A stretch of 64,000 nucleotides of DNA from Solea solea (lineage: Eukaryota > Chordata > Actinopteri > Pleuronectiformes > Soleidae): assembly GCF_958295425.1 (NCBI RefSeq), contig NC_081141.1, forward strand, positions 16,627,087 through 16,691,086, written 5' to 3'. This document shows positions 1 to 11,700 of this stretch, piece after piece (position 1 is the stretch's first letter; each line of letters opens with the position of its first letter). Below the pieces are notes generated by a model, which worked only from the letters and a program-made list of their open reading frames with translations, was not told the DNA's origin and made no database searches. The translations under genes were made by a program, and so were the position numbers.

Positions 1-565
1 TATACTGGGTTGACCACCTGCTCTGAGCCTGGAGTGCACCCTCCATAAAACTACAGCAGATGGACACAGTAAAATGCACCATAGCCAGCAGCTATGTATA
101 TATACGTGTGTGTGTGTGTGTGTGTGTATTACAGCAGATACCTTGTACAAATACATTAAAGTAAGCATACATTCACACACACACACACCCCTGCCTTCTA
201 CTTTGTCCCAGAGGTAACATCAGTAATATGTGATACCCTATAGGTCTGATCTCTTCACTGTCCTCTCCCTGGAACCCCTCCCAGTGCTGTAAGCCTATCA
301 GCCAGTTAGCCGGCAAAGGAATGCGCCTGTCAACTCGTATGTCGTCAAGTGACACTCTCACATGTTCTTCGCCTGACTTCACCGCTCTTTACTTGTTCTC
401 AGCCTAGTAGGTGGTGGTTGCGCCTTGTTCTTTGATTGATTGTTTTTTTTTTTTGTTCCTTTAAAAAGGTGCTTTGTAATTGAATCAGTGTGAAGGGGCA
501 AGAACATGAAACACGAGCTGAGGTTTGAAGAACTTGTGTCTTATTTTCCGAGTTCTGGCGGTGAC

Positions 566-598
<33 letters not shown>
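566..598. repeat. (TAT)n trinucleotide microsatellite
   Basis: Eleven uninterrupted ATT/TAT units inside efna5 intron 1. Short open frames across it encode only homopolymer runs. Confidence 0.95.
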
Positions 599-1957
599 CT
601 GTTACCAACTGTACACTGTAGTCATTATGTGCATTTCTGACAAACGTGGCAACGTTTGACGAAATCACTGCAGTTGAGCTGCAACATTAGACGCCTTAAT
701 CACAGTATTCACACATACGGCTCTGCAGTGCGTCATCGTTGCCAAGTTCTCAGAGGGTTCTGACTAAAACGTTGGCCCGCCTGACGCCCTCGTGTTTGTC
801 CAAACCGTGAGACTCTGACATTTGATCGAGCCATGTAACAGTCCGGGGGGGTGACGCAGCGCGGCCTTGTGATTGTTAGACAGGTTGAGAAATAGTCTGC
901 TGTTTAATGATGAGCTGTAATACGAATAGCCCATAAGGTGTTTTTTTGTCATTGCTCGCCAGTCTGCTAGACAAGACGGAAAATGTTTTCACTCTCGATT
1001 TACCTGAGAAGAAAGAGGCGAGGGATTTCCTGGGTTAGCGAGGATTTCACTTTACAGGCAAGTGATGACTGTTGAGTGTCAATATTGGATTGAGTTGTGT
1101 GTGTTAGTCAGCCCATAGTTCTGTTTTCCATTACACTCCTTTGCCATCAGCAATAACAACGTGGACACCTCTCCGGATAAGCCGAAACACCAAGAGCGAT
1201 CAGATGCCGCGGCCTCTCGTCTGTCCCCTCTGCCTCTCTTTGTCTTTCAAGTGTTTCTTTCGGTGCCGCCTTTCATCCTCCAAACCAATTATCTGCAATT
1301 AGACAACTGCACAAACTATATCAAGAAGTGTTCGTGACTAACATCGGTGGATGACGTGTTGAGAGGTCTTGAATAGGCCTTTGCTCGTGTATTTTAGTCT
1401 GGGTTCAGTCAGAGTTCATGTCCTCTTGGGTAAACATAGTTTCCCTCCAGACCAAAACGGACAAATGATCTTTCACTTTAGCAACACGCACATGTGTGTA
1501 CACACACACACACACACTTCCACATATGCATGCTCACACTCAACAGGAAGAGTTAAGAACAAAACAATCTCAGCGTTGCCTTCTAAGGCACCAATACACT
1601 TCTAGTTTCTGGGTTTACTGTGATTTGATTTATCTTGTAATGCTTCATTGCCCGAGGGCTACGAATTGAAAATATATCTTAGGTATGAATTCCAACAGGG
1701 AGAGGTGAAATAATGTAAACACGTCTGATTTGAGGTCATGAGCGAGACTGGGCCAAGTGGGAAAAAAAAAAAGGAGTAGTGAGAAAAAGAGATGACAAAA
1801 AAAAAAATGAGACAAACAGATGATATTTTTATACTAAGGTAATGGAGGTTTGACTTTATTATGCCTTCATCCGTCAGCTGTGTGTAAGGACTACAGTCTT
1901 GACAGCTCTATACTGGACACAAGAAAAGCAACATGTATGTGTGTGTGTTTTCTACAG

Positions 1958-2118
1958 CAGGGTTTTCCAAACTTTTTAAGGATGGCAAACTACTGTGACC
2001 CCACTCACTATATACTGTATATATGTCAAGGTGAGCAAATTTGTGCATCATGTAGCGACTCATAAACACACGAAATAGTAAAGGTCACGATTGTGGGTCC
2101 CAACCGAGGAAATCACTG
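1958..2118. mobile_element. hAT-type MITE, 161 bp
   Basis: The element begins CAGGGTTTTCC and ends GGAAATCACTG. The reverse complement of the right end is CAGTGATTTCC, which matches the left end at 9 of 11 bases. It is flanked by 8-bp direct repeats, ttctacag (1950-1957) and ttctagag (2119-2126), with one mismatch. An 8-bp target duplication with CAG...CTG-type ends is the signature of the hAT superfamily. It is too short to code for a transposase, so it is non-autonomous. Confidence 0.75.
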
Positions 2119-2672
2119 TTCTAGAGCATCTGTGTCTCGGCTAATCAAGGAAAACATTTCAAGTGGGACCTTTGTTTTTTTCCCTCCGCTGACGTCTCGT
2201 GTTTGTGATGATCACTCTCTGCCTCCCCTTCTGGGTCACTCCTTGGAGCAGTGGTATGTAGAGCATCACGTTACCATGGCAGCACACTATAAAGTTCCTC
2301 TCACTGTTGAATCTCACTTATTCAACGGGTTGGATGAGCCGGATTGCTCTCTCTGCCTCTACCTGCAACTGAGCTCTTCTCTCCCGTGTTCTCCTTCGCT
2401 TTCTGTCTGCAGCCACTGGTGCAAAGCTCAGAGAAGTGGTTGATGGGAGTTCACTGGGTACAGTGTGTGTGTGTGTTTGTCTCCCTGTGAGAATGTGTGT
2501 GTGCCCGAGCGTATGCACAGCAATGTCACTGGGCTGTGTAATTGAAATGGAAATGAGCCAATCAGCGACTGCAATGGTGTGCTACCCCTACCCTGCATTA
2601 ACTTCAAGATTCAAGCTCTCCCAAACTCACCCTCTCTGTTTGTGAGTCTACAGTTGTGTGGCCTACGGCATC

Positions 2673-2698
2673 TGTGTGTGTGTGTGTGTGTGTGTGTG
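2673..2698. repeat. (TG)n microsatellite
   Basis: Thirteen TG units in intron 1. Similar CA/TG runs lie at about 107-127, 3341-3367, 4805-4830 and 5821-5844. Confidence 0.95.
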
Positions 2699-3240
2699 CA
2701 AGTTTGAATGCGAGTACTGGCAGTACCTGGCCCCTCAGTTTCTCTCCTGACGAGCTGGTATGAAAATGTAATCAGTTGGTTATCGGGATTATCCGCCTTT
2801 ATTCCACTCACACACACACACAAACACATGTGCGCCCACATGCTGCGTCCAGCTGATTTCCCTGGCTTTGTGTTGTGACCCACAGCTCATCGGGACAGCT
2901 GTGGCATAGCAAAGACCTGCAATTATCACTGTTTGACAATTAGCCTGCTATCCAACTTTGCTCCATAATTACCTATTTATTGCTAGGGGCCACCACCGCT
3001 ACACTATGCGACTGCACTGTTCCCAGATGAAGAAAGGATTGATACTCATTAGTGTATTCTTGTCAAGTGCACGGAACTGACAGCGGTGGCTGGGCAGAGT
3101 GTGTGTGTTATTGGAAACAAGGCTTACACTGGACATTATCTCAGCGTTAAAGAGGAATAATGATATGGAACGTAAGCGATCACTGTCTGCATTGAGGAGC
3201 CACCTTCTCATGTGGAAGAACTCCTTCTATATATAATGTC

Positions 3241-3693
3241 GCTTTTCCACTACACAGTACCGCCTCGTTTGGTTGGTTTTCCATTACAATACAGTACCTC
3301 CTTTAAGGTGGGCGGGGTCATCACAGCACAGCTGCATGAAACACACACACACACACACACACACACAAGCGAGTGACTAATGACTTGTAAAGCAGTTGTT
3401 TTTCGATGTACTGAATCATAAGAATCGGTTAATAGAAAAGATTTGTTCTGTACTTCTGTTAAATGATAAGATTTTAGACATTTTGGTGCTAAATGTTGGA
3501 GATGAACCCACATTTTAAGGACCATTAAGTCTTTTTAAGTGATCTATACTTGATTCTTGTGTCGGACTTCCTGCTCATGCCTCGTCCTTTGCCGGCACTC
3601 TGACCCAATCAGTGGACTGACGACGTCACGCATAGTATCAGCTCAGCTCGCTTTGAACCTCGCCTTACCAGGTACTTACACCAATGGAAAAGC
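3241..3693. mobile_element. MITE-like element with inverted ends, about 450 bp
   Basis: The left end (GCTTTTCCACTACACAGTACC) and the reverse complement of the right end (GCTTTTCCATTGGTGTAAGTACC) are similar. The left motif is repeated again at about 3277-3298. The interior contains a (CA)n run at 3341-3367 and no coding capacity. Repeats with TTTTCCATTAC-type ends are common in teleost genomes. I could not define a target duplication, so the superfamily and exact borders are open. Confidence 0.5.
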
Positions 3694-4804
3694 AAAATAA
3701 CCGAGCCGTGCCGTGTAAAGGAAGAATAAGGAATCACTTTTTGCAATTGTCGGATTCCACTATTTACAGTACTGACTTTAAGTGAATAAAAAAGCGCTGA
3801 GTTTATTAATTAAACACTGAGAAAATCGAATTATACCATTGGCATACACTAGACAGAACAGCATATTGCTGACAGACACGCACACAAAACAGCCAATTGT
3901 TTAAATGGATCTTTAATTTACAGATTCTTTTGTACCCACTGGATTGGCTGATCCTACTTCATCTTTGCAATGACTCTCTTCTGTTGGGCGCGCATTATTG
4001 TTCCCGTCACTCCGGCCTATATTTCACTCTTTGGGATTCTAACGGAGCACAGCCTTGATTTACATTCCACCGGTGCGCGTGCGTCCGGCAGAGGTTAATG
4101 TATGTTAAACAACACATGTTCATTTTTCGTGGAGAAGAAAGCCTGCCTCTTCCTGCTGTGGACTGTTTATGGACGAGCAGCAGCAGCCGATTAAGGCTGC
4201 CATCACTATAAACAGAACGCCTCTAAAACCCTTAAATGAATCCCTTGACAACTGGGTTTTTATAAGGTCAATAAACACTCTTTTTTCTCCCCCCCCCCCC
4301 TGCAATACATCTTGTTGACAATCCTGCTCTGAACAGACCTGGCGAAAATGTACACGGAGTCATGTCATGCACATGCAGTTTTCAGGGGAATATTCTTTCG
4401 TGATAAATTCATGGGTGAGTAACTCCCGCAATTTCTCGGACACTGGGAATCACTTCTCTAATACTATCAGCAGCATTCAGTCTCGGTGCCTCTTTTCTTT
4501 TGGATTCCCTCTCTCATTTTTGCAACCTCCAAGCTTCTGGCTGCCTTACTTCTGTCCCTTTGCCAGTGTGCCTGGGACTGATAACACAAACCTAATCTAC
4601 TGTACGCGCATGGCTGTGTATGCAAGTGGAGGTGTGCACCCACAGTGTGTGTATTGCATACGTGTGTGTGTGTGTGCTATATGTTACAAATGCCCCTGCT
4701 GTTCCCTTTTATACGCTCACTCACCCAAACATCCTCAGCTTCATTTGCAGTCAGGGCCACATGCCACTACTCTGGCTGCTGAGGCAAGGAGAGAAGGGCA
4801 GCTG

Positions 4805-4830
4805 ACACACACACACACACACACACACAC
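4805..4830. repeat. (AC)n microsatellite
   Basis: Thirteen AC units in intron 1. Confidence 0.95.
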
Positions 4831-5100
4831 GGATGGGAGGATGTGACCATTAAGTCAGTGACATTTTAAAGAAGCGAGGGAGATGCATGGCGGTTTCTCG
4901 GACCTCCACAGACATGTTTGAAACGAGATGTTCCAGATGAACTACTCCATGCCTTAGCTGTAAACACCCTAGCATTGGTATTTACCCTACATGGGTAAAC
5001 ACAGGAAAACAACATGTCATGCCGGCTCATGGTCGCATGCACATAGATGCACATGAATAGACGGCGAGCGCAGGGCTGCTGCAAGACTTGTGTGATCACA

Positions 5101-5480
5101 GTAACGAGGAATGACTCTTGTTTGGAGTCGCTGCTTGATTGTTAATCATTCGATTATAACAATGGGAATTAAGTGACAAGGTCAGGCAGCGAAGCCAGAT
5201 TCTCTCCAAATTGTTTTCTGATCCTCAAAAAAAACAAGCCGCCTGGTTTTCATTGTGATTGTAATCCTGCGAAGTTTGTCTAGACATGCTGCAGATTGAA
5301 GTAGACGCCGCCAAGCAGGATGAGGGTTTTCAAGGCCTATGTAATGATTTGGAGAATTAAATCAAACATCACATTCTTGAAGAGCTGTTTTGAAAGAGTT
5401 ACCCATATTTTATTCTGCATCTAAATGCATTTCAATCGATAAAAATCCTTTATTTTTATTTTTAGACCAACCGTCACATT
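5101..5480. promoter_or_regulatory. Candidate conserved non-coding block in intron 1
   Basis: Unique, moderately AT-rich sequence without microsatellite or transposon features. It carries homeodomain-type cores (TTAATCATTCGATTATA near 5140-5158) and an ATCGAT motif near 5435-5440. Ephrin-A5 is a developmental gene whose introns can host enhancers, but nothing here proves activity. This is an inference from base composition and motif density only. Confidence 0.25.
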
Positions 5481-5820
5481 GTACATCTTCACAGTAGACA
5501 TTTAGTACAATACAGCGATAGAAGACTGGAGAGGACCTCATGGTGGGATAAAGAGGTCACCATGCTGCAGGTGCACTGCTTCACTGCTTTTATCCTCAGG
5601 CTCCTCAGAGTCCCCAGGATAAAAATGATTTCAGCTTGTTGTACACTCTGCCCCCTGCGCTTTTCTGTGACTTGTTGAGACCTCCACACAGGCAGCAGTG
5701 GTGGGTTTCAATTATAAGTTTCGTCAAAACTCCTGTCAGGTGCTCTTGCAACATTAAAGAGGTGTCAATTATAAACACACACCACCTGGACCCCGGGTGA
5801 AATGAGACACTGGCACCAGC

Positions 5821-5844
5821 TGTGTGTGTGTGTGTGTGTGTGTG
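5821..5844. repeat. (TG)n microsatellite
   Basis: Twelve TG units in intron 1, about 0.9 kb upstream of exon 2. Confidence 0.95.
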
Positions 5845-6770
5845 AACTAGTGCAACTTTGTGGTTAACATCATCAACTCCTGCAGTGTTTCAAGTGTGTG
5901 CCAAACGGAGGGCATCCTTAGTGAGTTCACAGGTGCACGATGTTTCCTCTGGGATGTCCCCCCGTGAACCCTGGGATCAAGGTTGCACCATCCAGCACCC
6001 GAGAATAAACGAGCGACGGAGGAATTGCTCTAATTTTAGTCGCCGTAAAAAAAAAAAAAAAATCCTTCAGGGAGGAGACCTATTTTTGGGGCAAGAGAGT
6101 TTAAATGGTGTGTGTGTGAAGCTCGTGACAGTGTGTGGCCTTTTGATGAATATGCCTGCATGTATCAAAGCCCTCTGACCCTGTGTGGACTGTTCTAGAT
6201 CATTGAAGCTGTAAAGATGCCTCAGTGCACAGCCCTCAGTGACAGCCGGGCTGTGTATTTTCCCTATCATGACATTTACTGTCTGGTCCATCCAGTATCG
6301 CCGCCGAGATTATTTCAAATTTGCACTCAGCCTGAGGTTGCCTGTCTCTGTGTTTTCGGTATTTTTTTTATTTTTTGGTCCACTAAGCGAAGTGTCATAA
6401 AAAAAAAAGAAAAGAAAAGAAAAGAAGTATTTTTCCTGAAAGCATATTTTCTCTGAACTAGATACGTCAGTATGCTATCATTCAGAAGGCAGATGTGTGA
6501 GTAAATATCTGTTACAGAGATGGATTTATGGATAAACCAACCCGTCCGAATTTATTGAAGCCAGAGGACAGGAGTGCTGGTGCTTGTAAATTTCCACGTA
6601 ACACTGGAGGAATACTAAAAGATCAAAGCTGCATTCTCATACCTTTACATTCTCATTTCTGCCCATGACTGAAGCAATGTCGACGCACAAACACACAAAC
6701 TTGGTGATGAGTTTAAAACACGTGTTTGAATCCCAAATGACCTCTTCATGTGTCTCTCTACTTTTTTTAG

Positions 6771-7063
6771 GTTCCATCGTGGGGACTACCACATCGACGT
6801 GTGCATAAATGACTACCTGGACGTCTACTGTCCTCACTACGAAGAGACGGTGCCCGAGGAGCGGACGGAGCGCTACGTCCTCTACATGGTCAACTACGAC
6901 GGCTACAGCACGTGCGATCACACCGCCAAGGGCTTCAAACGCTGGGAGTGCAACAGGCCGCACTCCCCGAACGGGCCGCTCAAGTTTTCAGAGAAGTTCC
7001 AGCTCTTCACTCCGTTCTCTTTGGGCTTTGAGTTCAGACCGGGCAGAGAATACTACTACATCT
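6771..7063 (+). CDS. efna5: Ephrin-A5 exon 2 (Eph-receptor-binding domain)
   Basis: This exon encodes 97 full residues of a GPI-anchored ligand of EphA receptors, used in axon guidance and tissue-boundary formation at the cell surface. The first base completes an Arg codon from exon 1, and the last base (T) starts a Ser codon finished in exon 3. Diagnostic stretches are [21 protein letters not shown], the [17 protein letters not shown] segment and [20 protein letters not shown], the last covering the loop that inserts into the Eph receptor pocket. Four ephrin cysteines are present (VCIN, VYCP, TCDH, WECN). Borders are tttttttag before 6771 and GTGAGT at 7064. The 293-bp size matches exon 2 of other ephrin-A genes as I recall it. 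The residues point to A5 rather than other A-class ephrins; the fish a/b paralogue is not resolved. In-frame codons upstream of 6771 are intron. Confidence 0.96.
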
Positions 7064-10000
7064 GTGAGTCCTGGTCATGACACTATACACGTAAAATTCA
7101 AGGGCCACACGATATTAACTCAGTACCCAGTAATTAGGCCTTTTCTTTTGTCTAAGCATTTACATATGTCAGATTGTATAGTTTACCGTTGTAACAGTGA
7201 TACAGCAGCCAATTCCAATGTGTGTGCATATCAGCATTGGTACTGTGTGGTCTAATATATTCCAAAAAAGGCTGCACAAAAACACTGGCAAAATCAAACA
7301 AAAATAACACTTTGTGAACTAGCCTTTTCCTGACTTAGTAGTAGTAATAAAAGAGAGCGAGAGAGAGAGAGATGCATGCAATCATACACCCATGTTTTCA
7401 CAGGTTCACTACTGAGATTTGAGGGTGGCATTACAATGATCCGAGTGGGCGCTTTCATTCTCTTCTTTTAAGCCAAGCTTTTCCACACTGCTCTAATCAC
7501 TCCAGAAAAAAAAAAAAAAAAAAGAATCTTCCCTAAAATGGCAACGGAATTCATGGGGATATCAAAGTGAGACAGTTTGAAAGTTATCGCTCACTTTCCC
7601 TGCTGCACAACACTATACCCTTTAAAAAATGGGGGGCGCCGCGCTCTCCGCATTATGTTATGGTCCTATTCACCGCGCGGTAGATGTTAAGAGTTGTCTG
7701 CTTCCTCGGCGAAGGGAACGGAGCCTATAACTGAGTTCATCTGAAGTTGAAGCCCTTGGGAAATTAGGTTTTATCAAAGCAAGGTGATAGAGTGGAATAG
7801 AGTCGAGTTTGTCCTCCCACCACAGACTGTATGCACATGAAGGAGCCCGCTGCCAGTGGGTTCAAGTGACTGCCGCTCACTGGAAATGCATTTGTCATAG
7901 GGATTTCACTGATATTACAAAGTAGGAAGCACAGTTTCTGTTTTCATATGGGCTGCATTAGTTCGGTATCACGCAGTAATGCATTGTTGCTTCAGCCGTT
8001 GAGGGTGTAGAGGTCTGTGGGCTCATGTTTGAGGGGAAAAACTGCAGGAATTCCTATTTATTGAGGGAAGGGGGGGTGGGGGTGGGGGGGTGACAGTTTG
8101 ACAGTTAAAAGTCTTGTGCTAAACGCTGCAGGCGCTGGCATATTTGTATCTGTTTATCTGTAACATTTAGACAGTGGTGTTTACGGAGCTCTAGGTGGCT
8201 GTCAAAACCCCCGTGTCTCTGCGGTTTCTCTTGTCTCAGTGAGACAACTCTGAAAGACTCGCGAGAGAAGCGGATCTGTTTTCTAAATCGGCATCCTCGT
8301 TCTGTTCTTCGTCATTCAGTTTCTCTCTCCCTAGATTTCCTCGAGGAGCTGAGGTGGAGGGGGGGAACATCTCCATGTTAATTAAGTGTTTTGCTACCAC
8401 AAGCTTGTCCACAAAACAAATGGCCTAAAATCCTTCCTCCAAGTCTTTCCATAGCCAGGTGTTTACCCATTTGTAATATTCAAAAAAAAATAAGCAGATT
8501 TCCTTTTGCTTTTATAGGTCAATTTACATGGGCAGCCATGCTTAATGAGACAAGGCAGAAATGGAAGTGTCTAGAGTTGGGAGCATGGATGGGGGTTAGC
8601 ACGGGGTTATACAATTCATCCTGTCCCTCAAGTCTCTGGTTCTAACATTTTTATTTTTTTTTTCCCCCATTCCTGTTGAGAGATGCTTGTCCTAAGGGCT
8701 AGATTAAATTACACTGCAACCGACAGGGCTTCCATGGAACACATCCATTCTGCTGTAGCACGCCATATTGGTTTAGTGGCCTGTGGCTTCATTGGCTATT
8801 GAGCGATCCTAGCGTATAGCCTCCCTGGCTACTTTGGCAGATATTAAAGTCATCTACCATGAAGCCATCCGACATGTGATTTCCCAGTGCCACTGTGTCC
8901 GAGCTGAACGTCCACAGGACGCAGCGGCAGATGGCGGCTGACAGTCTCCTAAGTGGACGGGACATAAAGCTGAAGGAGGGAACGTAGAAGGACAGAGAAG
9001 GTACATCTGCACTTGCCGAGTCACTGGTTTCTATCATTATCTTCACCATCATTTCCATAAGGGAGTTGTACTCATGACCCAACACTGGAAAGATACCTTT
9101 GCATTATTCCATTATTCGTATTCTCTTTATACTCTTAAGAACGTAGTAAACAACAAGTAAACAAGCGACATTTTCAAAAGACCATAACCTAATTACAATC
9201 TTCTTTTAAGGATTATATTTTTGTGTTAGTATACATTTATAAATATTCACGAGTTAAGATGGAGAAAAAAAACAAATTAAAAAGACTGGCTCGGACTTGA
9301 TTAGGTCTAATCTTTCATCGCTAATCTTTTTAAAAGGAGAAAAACTGAAGCCACAACATTACAAATCTCCCCTAATCTTGTTTCTTAATCTCGTTTGCTC
9401 ACCGGAAGCAGCAGGTCTATCTGGCACCGACTGCAACGACGTGTGGTCATTCGAGTTGAAGTAAACTTTGTGGGCTCGTACTTCAACTTCTTATTCTCCT
9501 CGTGTACCACACGGTTATTGACGCTCATTGGTCACGTTCTCCGGCGTCTACATTTATCAGCTTATTAAGTTCATTTGGCCACCGAAATAAAAAAGAAATG
9601 AATAATTCTATTCTTTGAAAGCAGGTTTGGCCTGTGAGCTACGAGACAGCAGCACACAATACAGTAGTTTATAAACTTCACTGCAAACAATATTAGTACG
9701 TGTATGACCATGAGCCATATTAAAAAATCAAAATGTGAAAAGAGTATGACATTTTAGTCCATTGTGGAAACAAGTAACATTTCAGCGTTAAACCTATTCG
9801 TTAACCTCAGCCACAGCCTTACAAAATACTCCCAGACCCAAGATAGGAAAAACAGTGTCTTTTTCCAGGAACAATAATCCTGCAAGGGACTGCATGCATG
9901 TGATTTTTGTTTTTGCATGTATGAAGCAGGTTAAGTAGTTGCAGCTTTAACAGCCTCTAGCACGGTGCTTGTTGTCAGAAAGGACTCTAAAGCATTTTTG

Positions 10001-10560
10001 GCAGAACACTGGAAGACGGACGGTGCCAGTAGTTCATCAGAGTCTGATAACATCATACTTGCTTCATAAAGTGAAGGTGAAGGTGTTGGATTTGGGAGAA
10101 GTAAATACCTTATTAGACTGTGAAACATGACGGTGGTTCTGTTATTGTTATTGATGGGGAAAAGAAAGACCGTCTTCGCGGCTGAAGCTTGTCGGCTGTC
10201 GTGCAGCCACCGGTACACGTTGATTCAATTCCAGCCTTAGCATTTGCAGATGTCTTTTAGGGACACTTAAGCTGATGCAGTTCTGCACACACTCGACATG
10301 GTCATTCGAAGGTAGATGTCAGACTTCTCCAGTCGTCACAGGCGGTTGAGGGATGTGACCAGAGTGCTATAACGAGGACATTTTGCGGATAGTGTCATTA
10401 ACAAATAATGAATGTTAGGGAGCCAAAAGTTCTGAATGGCCTCACCTAATGTTAGGAACAATGTGAATTGTCTGCCTTTTGCCACACGGATCATTTCATT
10501 TCATCTCTTACTGTGCGGAGCGGAAGTGATGAAGCGCCCAAGGTTAAAATGTCAAAACAA

Positions 10561-11350
10561 TGAATCTCAAACAGTAATTAGAGACTGTTTGTTTTAATCG
10601 GAGAGATTTAATACCTTATGAGGTCAATGATAACTCATAAGTTGCAATTCATCTGTGACGCATCAACAGCAATAGTGGCTACGACCAGATACAACGCATG
10701 ATATCTTCATTTCAGCTTAGATTTAGGGGTCAGACTTGCCTACATTGTGCAGCATAGATAACAGCATAGAGAATCTTATGCATCATTACCTTTCCGAAGC
10801 GCTGGCTACACCACACTTGTGCACTAGACTTAAATGTTAATGTGTCCTGAGGCAGAGGGCACCATTAATGAGTAGAGGAGGGAATTGAATGGGTTAATGT
10901 GACTAAGACCTAACCGAATATCTTGTTTTATAACATTTATGGAAATGTCCTGATAAAGAAAACACTCAAACTTTCAGTGCAACCAGTGATAAACTACACG
11001 CAGCACAACAAAGAACTTGTGCTCTATATGAGCATATCCAGTATCAAAATATTAATCTTTTTCTCATCAGCGTCAACCTTCTGTAACCAAATGACCTGAG
11101 GGAACCGGGTGGGGGGGGAGGGAGATGAAAAATGTGCCCGTAGTGATGTGGCTGAGTAGCTTTCTTGTTTGTAAATGAAAATTAAGATGTCAAATCCTAT
11201 TCCTGCAGAGAAAAACGCCCGTTAATGGTGTTTTCGCCCCTGCGAGTTTGATGCGGGTCGAAGGTTGATTTGTTGCACCGCTGATAAAATTAGATAGAAG
11301 AGACAGGTTTCTGCTGTCATCCGCCTGAACAACACAAACCGCTTAATCAA
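10561..11350. promoter_or_regulatory. Candidate non-coding regulatory blocks in intron 2
   Basis: Repeat-poor sequence with homeodomain/POU-like cores: AGTAATTAGAGAC near 10573, GGGTTAATG near 10890, and AAAATTAGATAG plus CTTAATCAATG near 11286-11350. It lacks transposon ends and coding potential. Enhancer function is inferred only from uniqueness and motif content. Confidence 0.2.
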
Positions 11351-11679
11351 TGTTAGCAGGACGGAGGGAATTTACTTAAATGGAGGTCATAATTCTTCAT
11401 TTTTTTGTTAGCGTCAGCCTCCCCTTTCTGTCTGAGGCATGTAATTGAAGACAAAAAGAAAACACTATCAGTCAGGAGCCTGATGCGTCGGCAGACAACA
11501 CCCCGCTGTGGTTTTTTTCCACAGGTCAACACAGGACAGACTGACAAGGGAGGATTACACGGAAGATGTCAAATTGACCGGATGCAGGGTAGATGGATAC
11601 AGAGTACATCCAATGCTAGAAATACAGTATATGCAGTATTAGCAGTGATAGCTCAGGTGATAGCGGTGATCGTTTTGGG

Positions 11680-11700
11680 TGTGTGTGTGTGTGTGTGTGT
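11680..11700. repeat. (TG)n microsatellite
   Basis: About ten TG units in intron 2. Confidence 0.95.

Larger units (their letters stand above)
1..6770 (+). other. efna5: efna5 intron 1 (3' part, truncated by window start)
   Basis: This stretch lies upstream of exon 2 and ends in a pyrimidine-rich tract plus AG at 6769-6770. I looked for an ephrin exon 1 (signal peptide followed by the short YWN...PR stretch before the splice site) and found none, so exon 1 lies further upstream. The interval holds microsatellites, a hAT-type MITE (1958-2118), a MITE-like repeat (3241-3693) and a unique AT-rich block (about 5101-5480). Open frames here are short and resemble no known protein. Intron identity rests on the strand and phase of the downstream exons. 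Confidence 0.8.

Noticed and set aside
6809..7255. 148-codon frame overlapping efna5 exon 2 in another frame
   Set aside because: It is a shadow of the GC-rich ephrin exon; the Ser/Thr/Arg-rich peptide has no similarity and runs into the intron.
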